Positions 1 to 11,212 of a DNA stretch of 64,000 bases are shown piece by piece (positions within the stretch are counted from its first letter, which is position 1; the number at the start of each line of letters is the position of its first letter). The DNA is taken from contig JAJEKV010000132.1 of the NCBI GenBank assembly GCA_021234155.1, forward strand, positions 1,054,001 through 1,118,000, given 5' to 3'. A program made the position numbers and the translations under genes. The notes below the pieces were generated by a model. The model saw only the letters and a program-made list of their open reading frames with translations, made no database searches and was not told the origin of the DNA. This DNA is from Isoetes taiwanensis (taxonomy: Eukaryota > Streptophyta > Lycopodiopsida > Isoetales > Isoetaceae).

Positions 1-1130
1 AAGGAGATCCCCAGTCCGGAATCTTCTCCATCAAGTTCGAACTCGGATCCTCACTCGAGGAAGAGGAAGAAATGTGCTCGAGGAACGAGCGTAGGGAAGG
101 CGGAGGAACACCCCGAGAGGGACTGACAAAGAGATACGTGGCCTCGACTACCGTGAAGAAGGTGGAGATTCGCGCTGGGCAATGTATGGAAGGCCGAAAA
201 CTGGAACAGTTCTCAGGGGGGGGCTGAGTCAGGATTGGAAGCGAGAGGCATGTTTGGGACGAAATGAGCGAAGTCTGGAAATGCTTATGGCATGAAGGAT
301 AAGGACAAAGGCGAGTTGCAACAGCCAACTTGAAAGGAGCCGCCGGATTTGGTGGAAGGGTTATGCAAAGGCACACCGGGCTTAAGCAGGGGATGCTTGT
401 AAGTTCAGAAAGTTTGCTAAAGCCTTCAAGCACCATTACGCCCGAGGAACATAAGTCCGAAAGATGATGCGCCAGCTTTTTACAGTTATGCTTGTAAGGC
501 AACAAATCACCGTAAATATACGAGGAATTGCGAGGCCAAGGTCAGAGCAAAATGGGTTGGGAGAGAAGCATGCAAGAGAAAGCTATATTGAGGGGCTGAA
601 TGAGGAGATCCGCAGTTTTCAGGATGGGCAATAAACCCTAGACAAGAGAGATCGTAGTTTTGAATCCAAGGCTATAAGTTTGCAGTGGGTCGACCTCGAA
701 TAGCTGCACAAGCAAGAAGATTTCCGTGATAGCGTTGCGATGAAATATATAGCCCCTGGCAGCGTACCCAGTCCAAATTTAGCCCCAAGGGAACCGTGGG
801 AAGCCAGGAGAAGAAGCAGTGTGTCCTTCAAGGACAAGTGAGGAGAGGTCAAACTACTCCAAAGCAAAGGCAATCCTTTTGCAAGCTTATGCCAATGAAA
901 AGAGGCGAGTGCATAGAAAAGCGTACTGTGTTTCCGTGTTTTTCCAGCCTGCCATAGGACAAAGAACCGCCCTACGCCATGAGTGCAGCTCAGCTGAGTT
1001 GGGAGATTGGGACTGGGTCTCGACGACGACGCTAAGAGGCCCGCGGACCACATTCAAAGTATGGGAGTGTCCGCATCTTTGCAAAAGAATAGATACGTAA
1101 AAGCTGCAGAGCCAGATAAGGTATTTCCAC
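1..1130 (+). pseudogene. gypsy gag region, copy A (broken)
   Basis: Gag capsid/nucleocapsid region upstream of protease. It opens with a basic and acidic Ser/Glu/Arg-rich stretch (1-160), then a capsid-like segment (about 240-600). The zinc-knuckle region should lie near 920-980, where the equivalent stretch of copy B reads C-A-W-C followed four residues later by His; in copy A this motif is scrambled. No frame stays open for more than about 90 codons. Assignment rests on position and on alignment with 29260-30340. Confidence 0.6.
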
Positions 1131-1199
1131 AGAGGGAAGGCTAAAAGCTAAGTCCTTCATAGTCTTGATAGACTCGTGAAGTAGCCATAACTTTTTGCA

Positions 1200-1470
1200 T
1201 CACCCGCACGGTTCGATGTTGAAGTTGAAGCCGCTAAAGTCAAAGCCAAGACCCGTTGTTCTAGCAGTGGTGCTGGTGAGCAGCGCACGGCTGGCAAGAG
1301 AATTAACTCTACATCGACTCTGCCAGATTAATATCCGTGATGGGGGCGTAAGTAATGGGCATTGGGAAGCATGATTCCGATCATAGGAATGGAGTAATCC
1401 ACAGCAGGGCCATTATCGACCGTGGAAAGTTTGGCGGTGACCTTCCCAACCGGACCGGCAAGATCATTGA
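1200..1470 (+). pseudogene. gypsy aspartic protease region, copy A
   Basis: Lies between gag and RT. Around 1373-1392 the DNA encodes a motif close to the C-terminal retropepsin signature (Leu-Ile-Ile-Gly-Met-Glu-Trp, typical of plant gypsy proteases). The active-site Asp-Ser/Thr-Gly triplet is not readable. Copy B has the same motif at about 30601-30620 in better condition. Broken by frameshifts. Confidence 0.5.
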
Positions 1471-1849
1471 GATGGGTATGCAAGTTGCTCCCCATCATGC
1501 AAAGTTGTAATGTCTTCTAAACGGCCGCTCGCGCATCGTAAGAGTGAGCAAGTGGCATACATCTTCAAGCTCGAGATTAATGAGCCTGACCCGAAGGGGA
1601 AGCAAAGAAGACAAGGTGCCTCGCAAGTTGCCGGGCTAAAGTAGTTAAGCTGATCACTCTTAATTCCATGATCTCTTCCGTGATGAGATCAAGCAAAGGC
1701 CCTCCTTATAGGGGAGTCGAAAGCGCAGATAGCACTCTAACCAGGAACAAAGCCAACAAGCAAGGTTCGATAGAATGACAATGCAGAGTTGTCTGGTTTG
1801 AGTCAAGAAGGCCAGAGAGCCGCTTCATCAGGTTTCATTAGACCCAGTG

Positions 1850-2510
1850 TCTCGGCCGCTTGAGTTTCATTCTTTTGTCAAGAAGAAGGATGGATCTTGA
1901 GGATGTGCATAGACTATAGATGTGCTGAATAAGCACACCATTAAGAACAAGTATGCGCTTCCAAGATCGATGACTTGATGGACAACTCAAGGTGCAAAGA
2001 TCTTCCAAAATCGAACATCTAAGGTCGCTATCATCGATCGATAAAGGAAGAAGATATCCATAAGACCGCTTTCTTTAACGCTTTGAGATGGGCATTATGA
2101 GTTCACGATAATGCCTTCGGCTATCATCAAATGTCCCCGCAACGCTCATGAGGCTCATGAACCATATCTTCGCGTGAGTTCCCCGACACCTTTGTGATTG
2201 TTTTCTTTGATGACATCTTGGTGTGTATAGCGATCCTGAAGAGCACGCATAACACTTGAGAAGAGTGCTAGAGAAGTTGAAGAGGCACGGTTATGTATAG
2301 CCAAGTTGCCGGATGCCACCGCAGCGTAGAAGGTGGAATACCTTGGTCATGTGATCTCGCCAGAAGGCATCTCAACGGACCCGCCAAGATTGAAGCCGCT
2401 TCATTCCTCTGGCCTACGCCGAAAGAATGTGCATGAAGTGAAGTTTCCCGGCCTGGCGGTACTACAGAGTTCGTGAAGAACTTTGCTAAGATAGCGGCAA
2501 CCAATTAACA
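1850..2510 (+). pseudogene. gypsy reverse transcriptase, copy A
   Basis: Copies element RNA into DNA. Visible in shifting frames are Phe-Val-Lys-Lys-Lys-Asp-Gly with the Met-Cys-Ile-Asp-Tyr-Arg motif (1868-1920), the Asp-Asp-Leu-Met-Asp motif (about 1965-1985), the Lys-Glu-Glu-Asp-Ile-His-Lys-Thr-Ala segment (2045-2072), the catalytic Phe-Phe-Asp-Asp-Ile-Leu box (2203-2220, matching the gypsy F/YxDD motif), and the Glu-Tyr-Leu-Gly-His-Val-Ile motif (2337-2357). Length and order match gypsy RT, but the frame changes many times. Unlike copy B, the catalytic Asp-Asp pair is intact. Confidence 0.85.
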
Positions 2511-2579
2511 GACGACAAGGACGCATAAGGTGAAAAGATTGGGTAGAGCATTGGCAAAAAAGAAAGCCCAAAAGGGGTT

Positions 2580-3143
2580 TGAATTGTTGAAGGAAGCTTT
2601 AACAACAGCCCCGGCCTTAACCCTGCGGACGGAAAGATAAGCTTGTAGCAACAGATGCAGCAAGATAGCTACGGTGTGCAAAGGCTTATGCAAGAAGGGC
2701 GGTGGTAGCATGATTCCGTGAAGATGAACGACGCCGAGACGGGCCACCCAACGCACGATCAAGAATTGCTTGCAGCTGTCGGCATTAAGAATATGGAGGC
2801 ACTACCTTTTGGGAAGGAAGTTCCAGCTTGGATATGTATCACCGTGAGCTCTAATATGTATTCACGCGAACCACACCTCAACCCCGAGGCGGTAGAAGGT
2901 GGATGGAGTTCCTTGAAGAGCACGAATTTGATATAGTCTACAAGCCGTGGAAGCTCAATGTGGTAGCAGACGCTTTCAAGGCATCCCCGACAACTAGAGT
3001 GCATTGCAACGCAATTTCTGACGCATATCCAAATGACTTTTGGTAAGAAGATTGAAGAGTCCTTACAATCCGGACGCGGATTTCAAGGAAGTATGGGCAA
3101 GTCTCTAAGGAGGCTAGAACGGATAAAGAGCGGGAGGCCTTTA
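2580..3143 (+). pseudogene. gypsy RNase H and linker to integrase, copy A
   Basis: RNase H removes the RNA template strand during reverse transcription. Readable are the Val-Ala-Thr-Asp-Ala-Ser segment (2645-2665), Met-Asn-Asp-Ala-Glu-Thr with Pro-Thr-His-Asp-Gln-Glu-Leu-Leu-Ala (2722-2775), Gln-Pro-His-Leu-Asn-like residues (2868-2885), and the tail Lys-Leu-Asn-Val-Val-Ala-Asp-Ala (2951-2975). The linker continues to about 3144, where reading stops at the left end of the inserted Mutator-like element. Frames are interrupted. Confidence 0.8.
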
Positions 3144-3144
3144 A

Positions 3145-6100
3145 CATTAGGGCGATTTTAGTCCGAAAATGGCCTCCCTATCAGCTATTCCACGCCATAT
3201 TTCCGGCCCTTTTTTCCCATGCCACCTAGGGATACCAAAAAATCTCATCATTACAGATTTACTTGGAATATTCTCCTAATAAGGGGATTGCGCATTCATG
3301 GCCATATGTATTTAATTGCTGGTTGTCGACAAGCCGATGCAACATGTGGCGCTTCTAAAAGCCACTTGCATTATAGCATACCGTAACTCATGCGGTGCCT
3401 CTTTGGTTTGTCGATACCAACCGCATGTTGTTACCGATTCTTTAAGGCTTATTTTCATTTAGAGGTTATGGCCATACAAGCTTCCTCGCCTTCCACATTT
3501 CAAAAATTTGAATGTGTAGGTTGAAGCTTTGTATCGACTTTCATTTCGAGGGCGCCGCGGGTTGGGCGCTTCTTATGGGTGGTTCACATGGAGAAGTTTA
3601 GGCCTCCACGAAGTTCCTCGAGTCGAAAGATCGATTAAAAAAATTCGCCACAGATCAAACACTAAGTTGGATCTTGCAAGGGCTGATTTTCCAAAACGGG
3701 CTGAATTTTTTTGCCCTCACTGGCCAGGTTTTAAGCCGGGGCGTTCATAGCTTGTCCATGTGAACCCAAAGATTAACCGATCTTTACTTCATCCCAATAC
3801 AAAGGCTTTCCGCCCCTACAATTCAAAATTTGAATTTGCTTAATGTATAAAAGCATGGATTGTAGGAGAATGGACTTTTTCGATTTCCATATGCACGCTG
3901 GTAAAATTTCAAAAACGAGGTTAGTAAATGACGGGGCTACCACACGGTTTAATTGTGTCGGGCATACAAATTGTACACCTTCATTTCAAGGCCGCGGCGA
4001 TCCACGCAAAGATGGAAGCTCCAAATGATGTGTGGATAAGGATCCAACCGACTCACCTAATATGCTCCGATCTTCAACTGCAAAAAAGAGGTCTAAAAAA
4101 TAAGAACTTAGACCTCGAATGCGGTTGTGTCTTTGCAGCTCAAAAGTGTTGACATCTGGGCGGATGGCGCTTTTATATCCATTGATCCGTTTGAGTGGCA
4201 AGAAACCGCCATTTTCAGGACATTTCAAGTTTAGTCCGATTTTGTGGTGACGTGAAACTCGCCTCCTAGGATATTGTGAGAGATTGAGAGAGGATGAAGG
4301 CATTCGAATCGAATACGCTCCTTTGAGATGAGCCGCCCCGGATAAGGAAGGGGAAATGTCCGCGGAAGATGCTAATAAATGACATTATACTTTGCAATGT
4401 GAAGGGTTTATACATTCTTGAAGTACAAAGGTTATGGTGTTTGTGTTTAGATATCGCTAATACAAGAAGGCTTTGACTACCTTTTAACAATAGATTCCTT
4501 TAAAACTCTATTGCTATTTGAATTATAGCAAAAAATGAGTCTTGAAACTCTTTAAGTAGTAGAAGAACTCTTTGACTAGTTATCCATTTGATGACCATTT
4601 TTAAGAAAATATGATATGTGACATTCTTATATGCAAACATTCATAAAATTTATGAACATTGAAGGTCAAAGCCATCCTTGTTTAAAGAGGATCATATGAT
4701 GCTAAATCTTCATGCTGTAAGTAATTGCATATAAGAAATTACAATTGGTGTGATCCTTTGCGTAAAAAAGTAAATAGAAACACAAATATTCAACTTACAA
4801 CTTAGCGTAAACAAATAGTATTTTAATAAACCAACACTTTATATACTAACACTTTACACTTTAAATAAGATATTTCTTTTCTTTTTTCTTTTACTTGAAA
4901 GCTATTTTTTTTTTTTCAAGATGGATCACACAAGCTTAATAATACATATGCAAAAAAAAGGGACACACTAAATTCAAGATGGTGTGATCCACTTTCTTAT
5001 TTGTTGTCAAATTAAAATTAAACACAAGTACTCATTCCTATTTGTATCTAAAATGCTTTACCACTCTTAAGTACATAAGTCATTATCCTTTTCAAAGAGC
5101 ATATTATTTTTCAAGAAGGATCACACCAAGTTTAATAGTACATATGCAACAAAATGGAACACACTAAATTTCAAGATCGCAGTGATCCACTTTCTTATTT
5201 GTTGTCAAATTAAAATTAAACACAAGTACCCCTTCTCATTTAATGCTTTTTACCACCCCAAGTGCATAAAGTTATTAGTCCTTTTCAAAGAGCATATCTT
5301 TTTTTTAAGAAGGATCACATCAAGCATCCTATTTGCATCTAAAATACTTTTACCAACTCTAGTAGTACATAAAGTTATTAGCCCTTTTCAAAAAGCAAAC
5401 ACTTTATCAATAAATGAGCACGCCACATATCCACACTTAACTTCAAATAAGACACATATGTATTTTTTTATTAAAAGATAATCAAAGTAATTTTACTATA
5501 GGAAGTCATGTTTTTCCAAAAGATCACACCAAGCTTAATTTTGTATAAGCTAAAAGGTTGGAATATACTAAATTCGCATGGTGTGATCCACTTTTCTTGT
5601 TTGTTGTCAATAGATAATAACACCAAGTCCCTCATCAATAGTCTCTCATTTGCATATAAAATATGTATCATTCCAAGTTATATTATGTTTTTGAACAAAG
5701 AGGGTCCCAAAGCAAAATACAAACACATAATCAATAAGCCAACACTTTACCAACAACCAAAGCTTTATTAAATAAGATTTTTATGTTATTTTATCAAACC
5801 TAACAATGTTTCCATATGTGACACTTTGAGTTAACTCCATCCAAAGGTTCATGAAAGTTTACATTTTATACAATATGTCTTTGAGCTTTTGTGTCGTGGC
5901 ATTAGTAAACACCTCTAATGGAGCAAATATTTTGTAACTCATTTTTCAACAACCCCGATGAACGCCTTATCAAACATTTCTTCATTGCAAGGACACCATT
6001 CTCATAAGGCTTGCAACAATTCGCTTAAACGAGGTCATGGGATCTACTTTCAAACTCTGGCTCCCACAATTTTACAACGTAAAAAACTAGATGCCCATTG

Positions 6101-7247
6101 CCCCTCAATGTATATCTTGGAAAAGCATGTCTCTTATGTCCATATGTTAGACAACAACGATGCCGTGAATGCTTTTCCCTAGTCCCAAATCCCTACATCC
6201 GATAAATATAGCCCAAAGAAAAAATATTTGATTCAGTTGGAGTGAATATAAATCAAGAAGAGGGAAGAAAAGAAGCAAGGATCACATGACGCCAAATCTC
6301 ACTACACATTTACAAAGTGCATATGCATTTTTCGCATGGTGTGATCCATGTATTATTGAGGGTGCAAATTTGCAAATATCCTCCTCTTCAAACCCCTCCC
6401 CCCTCCCTCCCTTTTTTTTTTTTTTGCAATATACTATCCATAGCATTTATTTTGAACCCTATAGTTCTACCTATTCACGTATGAATGTCGCTCCTACGAT
6501 GTAACTCCATAGTCATCCTTCGTTAAGGATAGCATTCTCACCCACAAGCCTATGGATAGATATCCTTCCACCGCCATGCCTTTATTGTTTTGTAAGTGAT
6601 GAACCGCAGTAAGCAATGTAGGAGTACTAGGAGCAATGATGGATGCAATTAGAGATACAGATCGGTCGTTGAATTGTAAGAATGAATGGCAGGAAGCAAC
6701 ACGATGAATGGGAAGAGCTGAAAAGTAGGAAAACTTGAATGAAAAATTTGGGTAGTAAAACATGGCATGTAACGACGCTTGTTTGTCCGCGACATCGCCT
6801 CCGCGTTGTTGTTGCTTTAACTCTATGTCACTCCAAGAAAAACACGCACACTATTGGAGACTTGGATTCCAAAATGAAGAGCTTAAGGCGGAGAGGATGC
6901 ACGCGATGGGCGCTTAATGTGAACAATGGAAATCTTGGTGCCAAAATTTGAAAAAGTGGTTGGTGCATGTGGGCATGTACACGAGGGCGTGAAAAGTAGC
7001 CATTATTTTGGTCCGCGACACGATTTTCAAAAAATGCGGGCCATTAATGTGGTTGCAATGAATGCACAAACATGTCCTATGAAATTTCGCCATGTGGATG
7101 CCAAGTAAGCCCGCCCCTCTTCTACTTGCCAACTAATAATCGACTTTGGAAAAAAAATGCGAAAACATCATTGGTCATGTAGAAACATGACGCGGAATTC
7201 CTCGCATCCAAGATAAGGGCCATTTTGAGACCCCAACCGCCCTAATG
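3145..7247. mobile_element. Mutator-like (MULE) TIR element nested in chromovirus A
   Basis: A 4.1-kb block splits the polyprotein between RNase H and integrase. Its ends are inverted: the left begins CATTAGGGCGATTTTAGTCC and the right reads inward as CATTAGGGCGGTTGGGGTCT, with further imperfect match for about 70 bp (AAAATGGCC lies in both). Flanks show an imperfect ~9-bp repeat (GGCCTTTAA against GGCATTTTAA), and removing the block joins Ala-Phe to Lys-Lys-Glu-Gly-Asn, as expected for a gypsy integrase start. Long TIRs and a ~9-bp duplication suggest Mutator. No transposase is recognisable, so it is probably non-autonomous. Confidence 0.7.
4686..6348. repeat. Array of ~70-bp hairpins (GGATCACACC ... 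GGTGTGATCC), copy A
   Basis: Imperfect palindromes begin with GGATCACACCA and end with TGGTGTGATCC about 70 bp later: roughly 4686-4756, 4921-4993, 5118-5188, 5519-5589 and 6279-6350. A left half-unit without its partner lies near 5310. In the better units the stem is 11 bp, one mismatch, then 7 bp, with a ~32-nt loop. The middle units recur every ~200-400 bp and share downstream sequence (TTCTTATTTGTTGTCAAATT), so a whole unit was tandemly amplified. The array lies inside the Mutator-like element. Function unknown. Confidence 0.8.
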
Positions 7248-7249
7248 GC

Positions 7250-8130
7250 ATTTTAAGAAGGAAGGCAACCCGCTATACCATAAGAACAAGTTGTGCGCAT
7301 TCAAATCATCAAAAAGGAAATTGATCCTTCCACGACACGACAAATGTACCCCAATAATGGCCATGCGATTCATGAAAACATATTTCAAAAAGCGCAGCAG
7401 CCTATTATTGGCCAGAATGAAGAAGCAAATAGCTCGCTACATCAAGGAATGCCAGCTATGCCGCCAGACACAAAGGCGAGCGGAGAAGCCAATTCCGTGG
7501 GCATTAGAGCCATTAGAAGCGCCAAACGCCAAGTGGGAGGTAATCAAAGATGGACTTCATCACAGACTCCTGGCGACAAGAAGAGGGAAGGATGCCTTGA
7601 TGGTAGTGGCTCCACAAGTTGTCTAAGATGGCACATTTTGTGCCTTGCAGACCACGTGATACAGCCTATGGATACAAAGAAAAGCTCTTCACCAAAGAGA
7701 TCTTTCGTGCTTCATGGCATGCCAAGGGAGATCATCTCCCATGGGATCCGGGTTCATGAGTGCCTTTTGGCAAGACCTCTTATGAACATCATCCATTTAA
7801 GCTATCCATGAGCACCCAAGATATCATCCTCGACGGATGGCCGACGGAGCGGACCAACAATTTTGGGAGGACATGCTACTTAAACTATGTCCGGAATAGC
7901 AAAGTATGTGGGAAGAATTTATTCACTTGGTGGAGTTTTGCATACAATAGCACCAAGCGTGAATCATCCCAAATGTCGCCGCTATGATCTCAACGGCTAT
8001 CGCTGTTTAACTCCGCATTAATTTGGCACAACCCCGCGGTCAAAAGTGGAAGTTTCGGGCAGCAGATGTTGACGGATATGCGCCAGCCTTTGTGGAAGAG
8101 ATTCGAGGGTATCCGTAGCAGCAAGAAGTC
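7250..8130 (+). pseudogene. gypsy integrase, copy A
   Basis: Inserts the cDNA into the genome. The zinc-binding domain is readable at 7270-7480, ending Cys-Gln-Leu-Cys-Arg-Gln-Thr. The catalytic core follows: Met-Asp-Phe-Ile (7551-7562, first Asp), Leu-His-Gly-Met-Pro-Arg-Glu-Ile-Ile-Ser (about 7708-7740), and an Asp-Gly-(gap)-Glu-Arg-Thr-Asn segment (about 7838-7858, the Glu). The C-terminal part shows Asn-Ser-Thr-Lys-Arg-Glu-Ser-Ser (7948-7970). The second catalytic Asp is obscured by a frame change. Split from RNase H by the nested DNA element. Confidence 0.85.
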
Positions 8131-8429
8131 GATGAAAAGAGCCCACAAGCATCGGGAACAAAGAAGAGAGTTCAAAGTTGGAGATGATGTTTGGCTCAAG
8201 ATCAAGGTGAAGCAAAATGGCTCGTGGATCGGCAATTGCAAGAAGCTTGCCCAAGGTACCGGACCTTCGTAATAGTCTAGAAAGTAGGTAATCAAGCCTA
8301 CAAGCCGTAGACTTGCCAAACACACCTAAAGATTCATAAGGTCTTCTAATGGAGTTTGTGAAGAAGCATACCCCAAATCCGCACGGCAAGTCTTGATTCG
8401 CCAACGCTGTTGGAAATGATCGAGGAACA

Positions 8430-8600
8430 ACCGAAATAGTTCCACACTGATTCTTGATAAAGCTTTCAAGAAAAACGAGGAGATCAGACTCTCCAAGATT
8501 TGGTCAAGTGGAAACACTTACCGCTGGAAGACGCGACGGGTTTTAAGAAAGATTTAGTAAAGCAAAGATCCACGCTTTATGGAGCAATGGGACGGCAAGG
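8430..8600 (+). pseudogene. chromodomain, copy A
   Basis: The C-terminal chromodomain of chromoviruses directs integration to marked heterochromatin. Residues Leu-Val-Lys-Trp-Lys-His-Leu-Pro, then Glu-Asp-Ala-Thr, are visible near 8498-8540, followed by Lys-Asp-Leu-Val-Lys. In the usual motif the Thr is followed by Trp; here the codon reads Gly, which copy B does not share (B reads Thr-Trp-Val-Leu). This is probably sequence error. It is the feature that places the element among chromoviruses. Confidence 0.75.
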
Positions 8601-9507
8601 TCATCTCCCTAAGAAATCGCTCGCATGCCGATTTGTGTAGGTTAATTCCGGGTATAGTTAAGATTAATCTACGATGCCACCTATGCTTTTAGTATGGGTC
8701 GCATGCTGTCACCGGCATGATGGGACCACTACTTGATCTCTAGGGCGTGGGTGTAACGTCAATGTAGGCATGACCGCTTCACTGGGCGAAAGTGGAAGGT
8801 AGATTAGAAAGTCTACTGTCCCACCTGAAGCAGATCCACCTCGGAGAGAAAGGAGGTCATGAAGGAATGCATTGATAGGGAAAGCACCTTTAGCCCCATA
8901 TATGCTTTGATAGGAGGAATCTATCCTTCGCGACCCCCACGCCGAAGCCGATATCCTCCACGCCGGGCAACCAGAGGTGTAGGCATGAGCCAAGATATAG
9001 TATATAGGTGCCGCCTCCCAAGGCTATAATGGAAGATTCACCCTCTTCCTAACGTACGAGATTAGCCATGCATCCATGTAGATAGGTGGGGGTGGTCACC
9101 ATATAACCAAAAATTTTATTTAATAATTCAAATGGTACTAACGTAGTGTCGACTGCAGCCAAGAGAGAGCCCTGAGGGCAAGGAGGAGGTCAAAGCATAA
9201 GACTTGCAAACACAAATTTTGTTGGAATGTGTTGCAAGGAATGAAGAGTATTTCTGGACGCTAATTTTAAATTTTGATAAACTTAATTGTAATGTTAAGT
9301 GAATTTTGGAGTAACTGCTAGTAATATTGTGAATTGATAAGTTATTTTATAATATAATAAGGTGATAATGTCATAAAAATATTACCTTAAGGTAATTTTA
9401 ATAAAATGTGTAAGAATTAGAGTAGTAATCGTATGTATCAAGTTGTTGCGTTAGGTTGATCCCAAGGTGGGGAGATCCACCGATGCCGCCGGGACAAAGA
9501 TCATTTC
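8601..9507 (+). other. Chromovirus 3' untranslated region, copy A
   Basis: About 0.9 kb between the chromodomain and the polypurine tract. No coding potential is recognised. It is matched along its length by 37700-38610 in copy B, with scattered indels. The last 400 bp are AT-rich. Confidence 0.6.
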
Positions 9508-9520
9508 AAGGTGGGGAGAA
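9508..9520 (+). promoter_or_regulatory. Polypurine tract of chromovirus A
   Basis: AAGGTGGGGAGAA directly abuts the 3' LTR start TGTGACG. This is the plus-strand primer site of LTR retrotransposons. The same tract precedes the 3' LTR of copy B at 38610-38622. Confidence 0.8.
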
Positions 9521-9669
9521 TGTGACGTTTCCAAAGACGCGATACCCCGTGACGATACCGCATCGTTTCGCCGTCACGCCGCATTACCCCACTCCAGACG
9601 CGACGGCACGCCAGCTTAGCGTAGCGTGAGTAGCCCTAGGGGGCAACTTGCCGTACACATTAAATATGT

Positions 9670-9836
9670 GCAACCATTAACGTGCACATTTTCCAATGCA
9701 CACATTAATGTGGGCACACATTCCCAAGTGGACACTCAAATCCAAGTGGGCCACACCCATAGGTGCAATTAATGTGCACATTTTCCAATGTACACATTAA
9801 TGTGGGCACACATTTCCATGTGTGCACATTTGGCCA
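9670..9836 (+). repeat. Duplicated U3 segment in LTR A
   Basis: A unit built around AATGTGCACATTTTCCAATG and followed by ACACATTAATGTGGGCACAC occurs twice in tandem about 100 bp apart. Each unit is itself partly palindromic (ATTAATGTG ... CACATTAAT). It recurs at about 23206-23358 and 38758-38912. Duplicated U3 segments often act as LTR enhancers; that role is inferred. Confidence 0.75.
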
Positions 9837-9898
9837 CCTAGCCCTTAAAGCAAGTGGTCCATTTCCAATTATCCCACATGCCAAAAGGGGATAATTGG

Positions 9899-9946
9899 AA
9901 ACCCTAACTAACCCCTTGTCTATATATATAGGGTAGGAAACCCTAA
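9899..9946 (+). promoter_or_regulatory. LTR promoter: TATA box flanked by two telo-boxes
   Basis: TATATATATA at 9921-9930 is flanked by AAACCCTAA at 9899-9907 and 9938-9946. The arrangement is conserved in the other LTRs of the family (for example around 23430-23475 and 38985-39030). The TATA box marks the probable U3/R boundary. AAACCCTAA is the plant telo-box, known from promoters of growth-linked genes. Confidence 0.65.
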
Positions 9947-11212
9947 CTAGCCCAATTTTCGATTTTAGGGCTTCAGAACTCGCTTTGGCTGCTTCAACAA
10001 CAAAAAACCGCATCCCGCACTCGATCCGAGAATTGCATCCTTAGTTTCTCTAGATTCGAGCCGTTTCAGCCAGGATGGTCGAGCTCAGTCGAGGAGGCCC
10101 TCAAGGATCAGGGTATTTGCCAATTAGATAGTCTAAACCCTATTTTAGTCATCAGACGAGGGTTTAGCCTATTAGATTGGCCATAGCAGCCCTCTAGATC
10201 TCTAGATATGCATTCTAACTAAAGAACCTAACTCTATGTTGTAGATTAGATCTTATTCTTTAGTTCTTCCGTGATGTATATGGATGATGTATCTCATGAA
10301 CTCCTTGTATTGGGAAGGGGGTAGAGACCTAAAGCTTTGTAGCTCCATGCTCCCAGAGTAGCCTCTCTAGCACACCCGAAGGCCCCTCAGGCACAAGAGC
10401 CACACCGGGTCGGGTGAAGGGGCCGACGCTAAAAAAAAAGGAGGTTTCGTGGTTCTCGACTCTTGAACGAGCCCCATGGTGTGAAAATGCACCGGGGATC
10501 ATTGTGACTAGGTCTAACGGCTTGCCACAACGCGTGGGGGCAAGGCATGGGCTCGGACACCGTGGAGGTGGTGAATATGACCTTCCATTGAGTTCAAGTC
10601 TAATACGGCAAAGGCCCTCTAGTCACCTTGAGTCACAAGACGCAGATCTCTCGAGGGAGAGATCCCTACCGCCCCATCTGAATCGGGAGATGCAAACCCA
10701 GATATAGCCCCTTGGCTATGCATCCATCCAAGGGCCAAAGTCCCAACACTTTTCGCCCTTACCGCAAAGTGTGTACTGTGAGGGGCGGATGGAGTGGACA
10801 ACCCTAAGCCATGTTTCATATGCCGCCCAAATCCATTGCCATGAATTCTGCGTCGCAGACTGAACTCCTGAGGCCCGCCGCCGGGCCATCCCTTTGAGCC
10901 CCAGCCTTGGGTAGGATTCCCTATGTGATGTGCCGGGACGGTTTGTCTCTGCAGAGATGGAGGACCATCCTTCGTGATGGTCATATGATGTTGATGTATG
11001 TGCTATCGACATGTATGTTTACGCCTCCCAGCTAGGGGTAGGCCTCCCCGAGGGAGACTGGGTGCAATGACCCCTTCCACTCTTCCCAATCCGAACCCGC
11101 CACGCTGGTAAAGTGGTCATGTGGAGGGCCCCCAGATAGCATGGAGCCGGTATGGGGATGAATCCCTGCTTGTATAATGGAGTGCAATCAGATACCAGTA
11201 GGGGACGCCACA

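Larger units (their letters stand above)
1..9520 (+). mobile_element. Ty3/gypsy chromovirus, copy A, internal region (left end off-window)
   Basis: Internal part of a chromodomain-bearing LTR retrotransposon. The order gag, protease, reverse transcriptase, RNase H, integrase, chromodomain, polypurine tract, 3' LTR is visible on the plus strand and is diagnostic of Ty3/gypsy chromoviruses. The 5' LTR and leader must lie left of base 1; the second copy (23067-40284) shows what they look like. A ~4.1 kb DNA element interrupts it at 3145-7247. Every domain is broken by frameshifts and stops, so it is annotated as a dead or badly sequenced copy. Confidence 0.9.
9521..11212 (+). repeat. 3' LTR of chromovirus A
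   Basis: A 1.69-kb LTR. It begins TGTGACGT directly after the polypurine tract and ends GACGCCACA, so the ends are inverted (TGTGGCGT/ACGCCACA in the family consensus). It matches the 5' LTR (23067-24733) and 3' LTR (38623-40284) of copy B. It contains a duplicated U3 segment, a TATA box flanked by two telo-boxes near 9899-9946, and a long R/U5 portion with no coding capacity. Confidence 0.9.

Noticed and set aside
4686-6348. CRISPR-like array
   Set aside because: Repeats are long inverted hairpins with similar spacers in plant DNA; no cas genes and no unique spacers.
10540-10580. tRNA-like words in the LTRs (for example GGGTTCGACACCC near 11868 and 40917)
   Set aside because: Resembles a T-arm, but no A box, acceptor stem or cloverleaf can be drawn; the segment is ordinary LTR sequence present in all copies.
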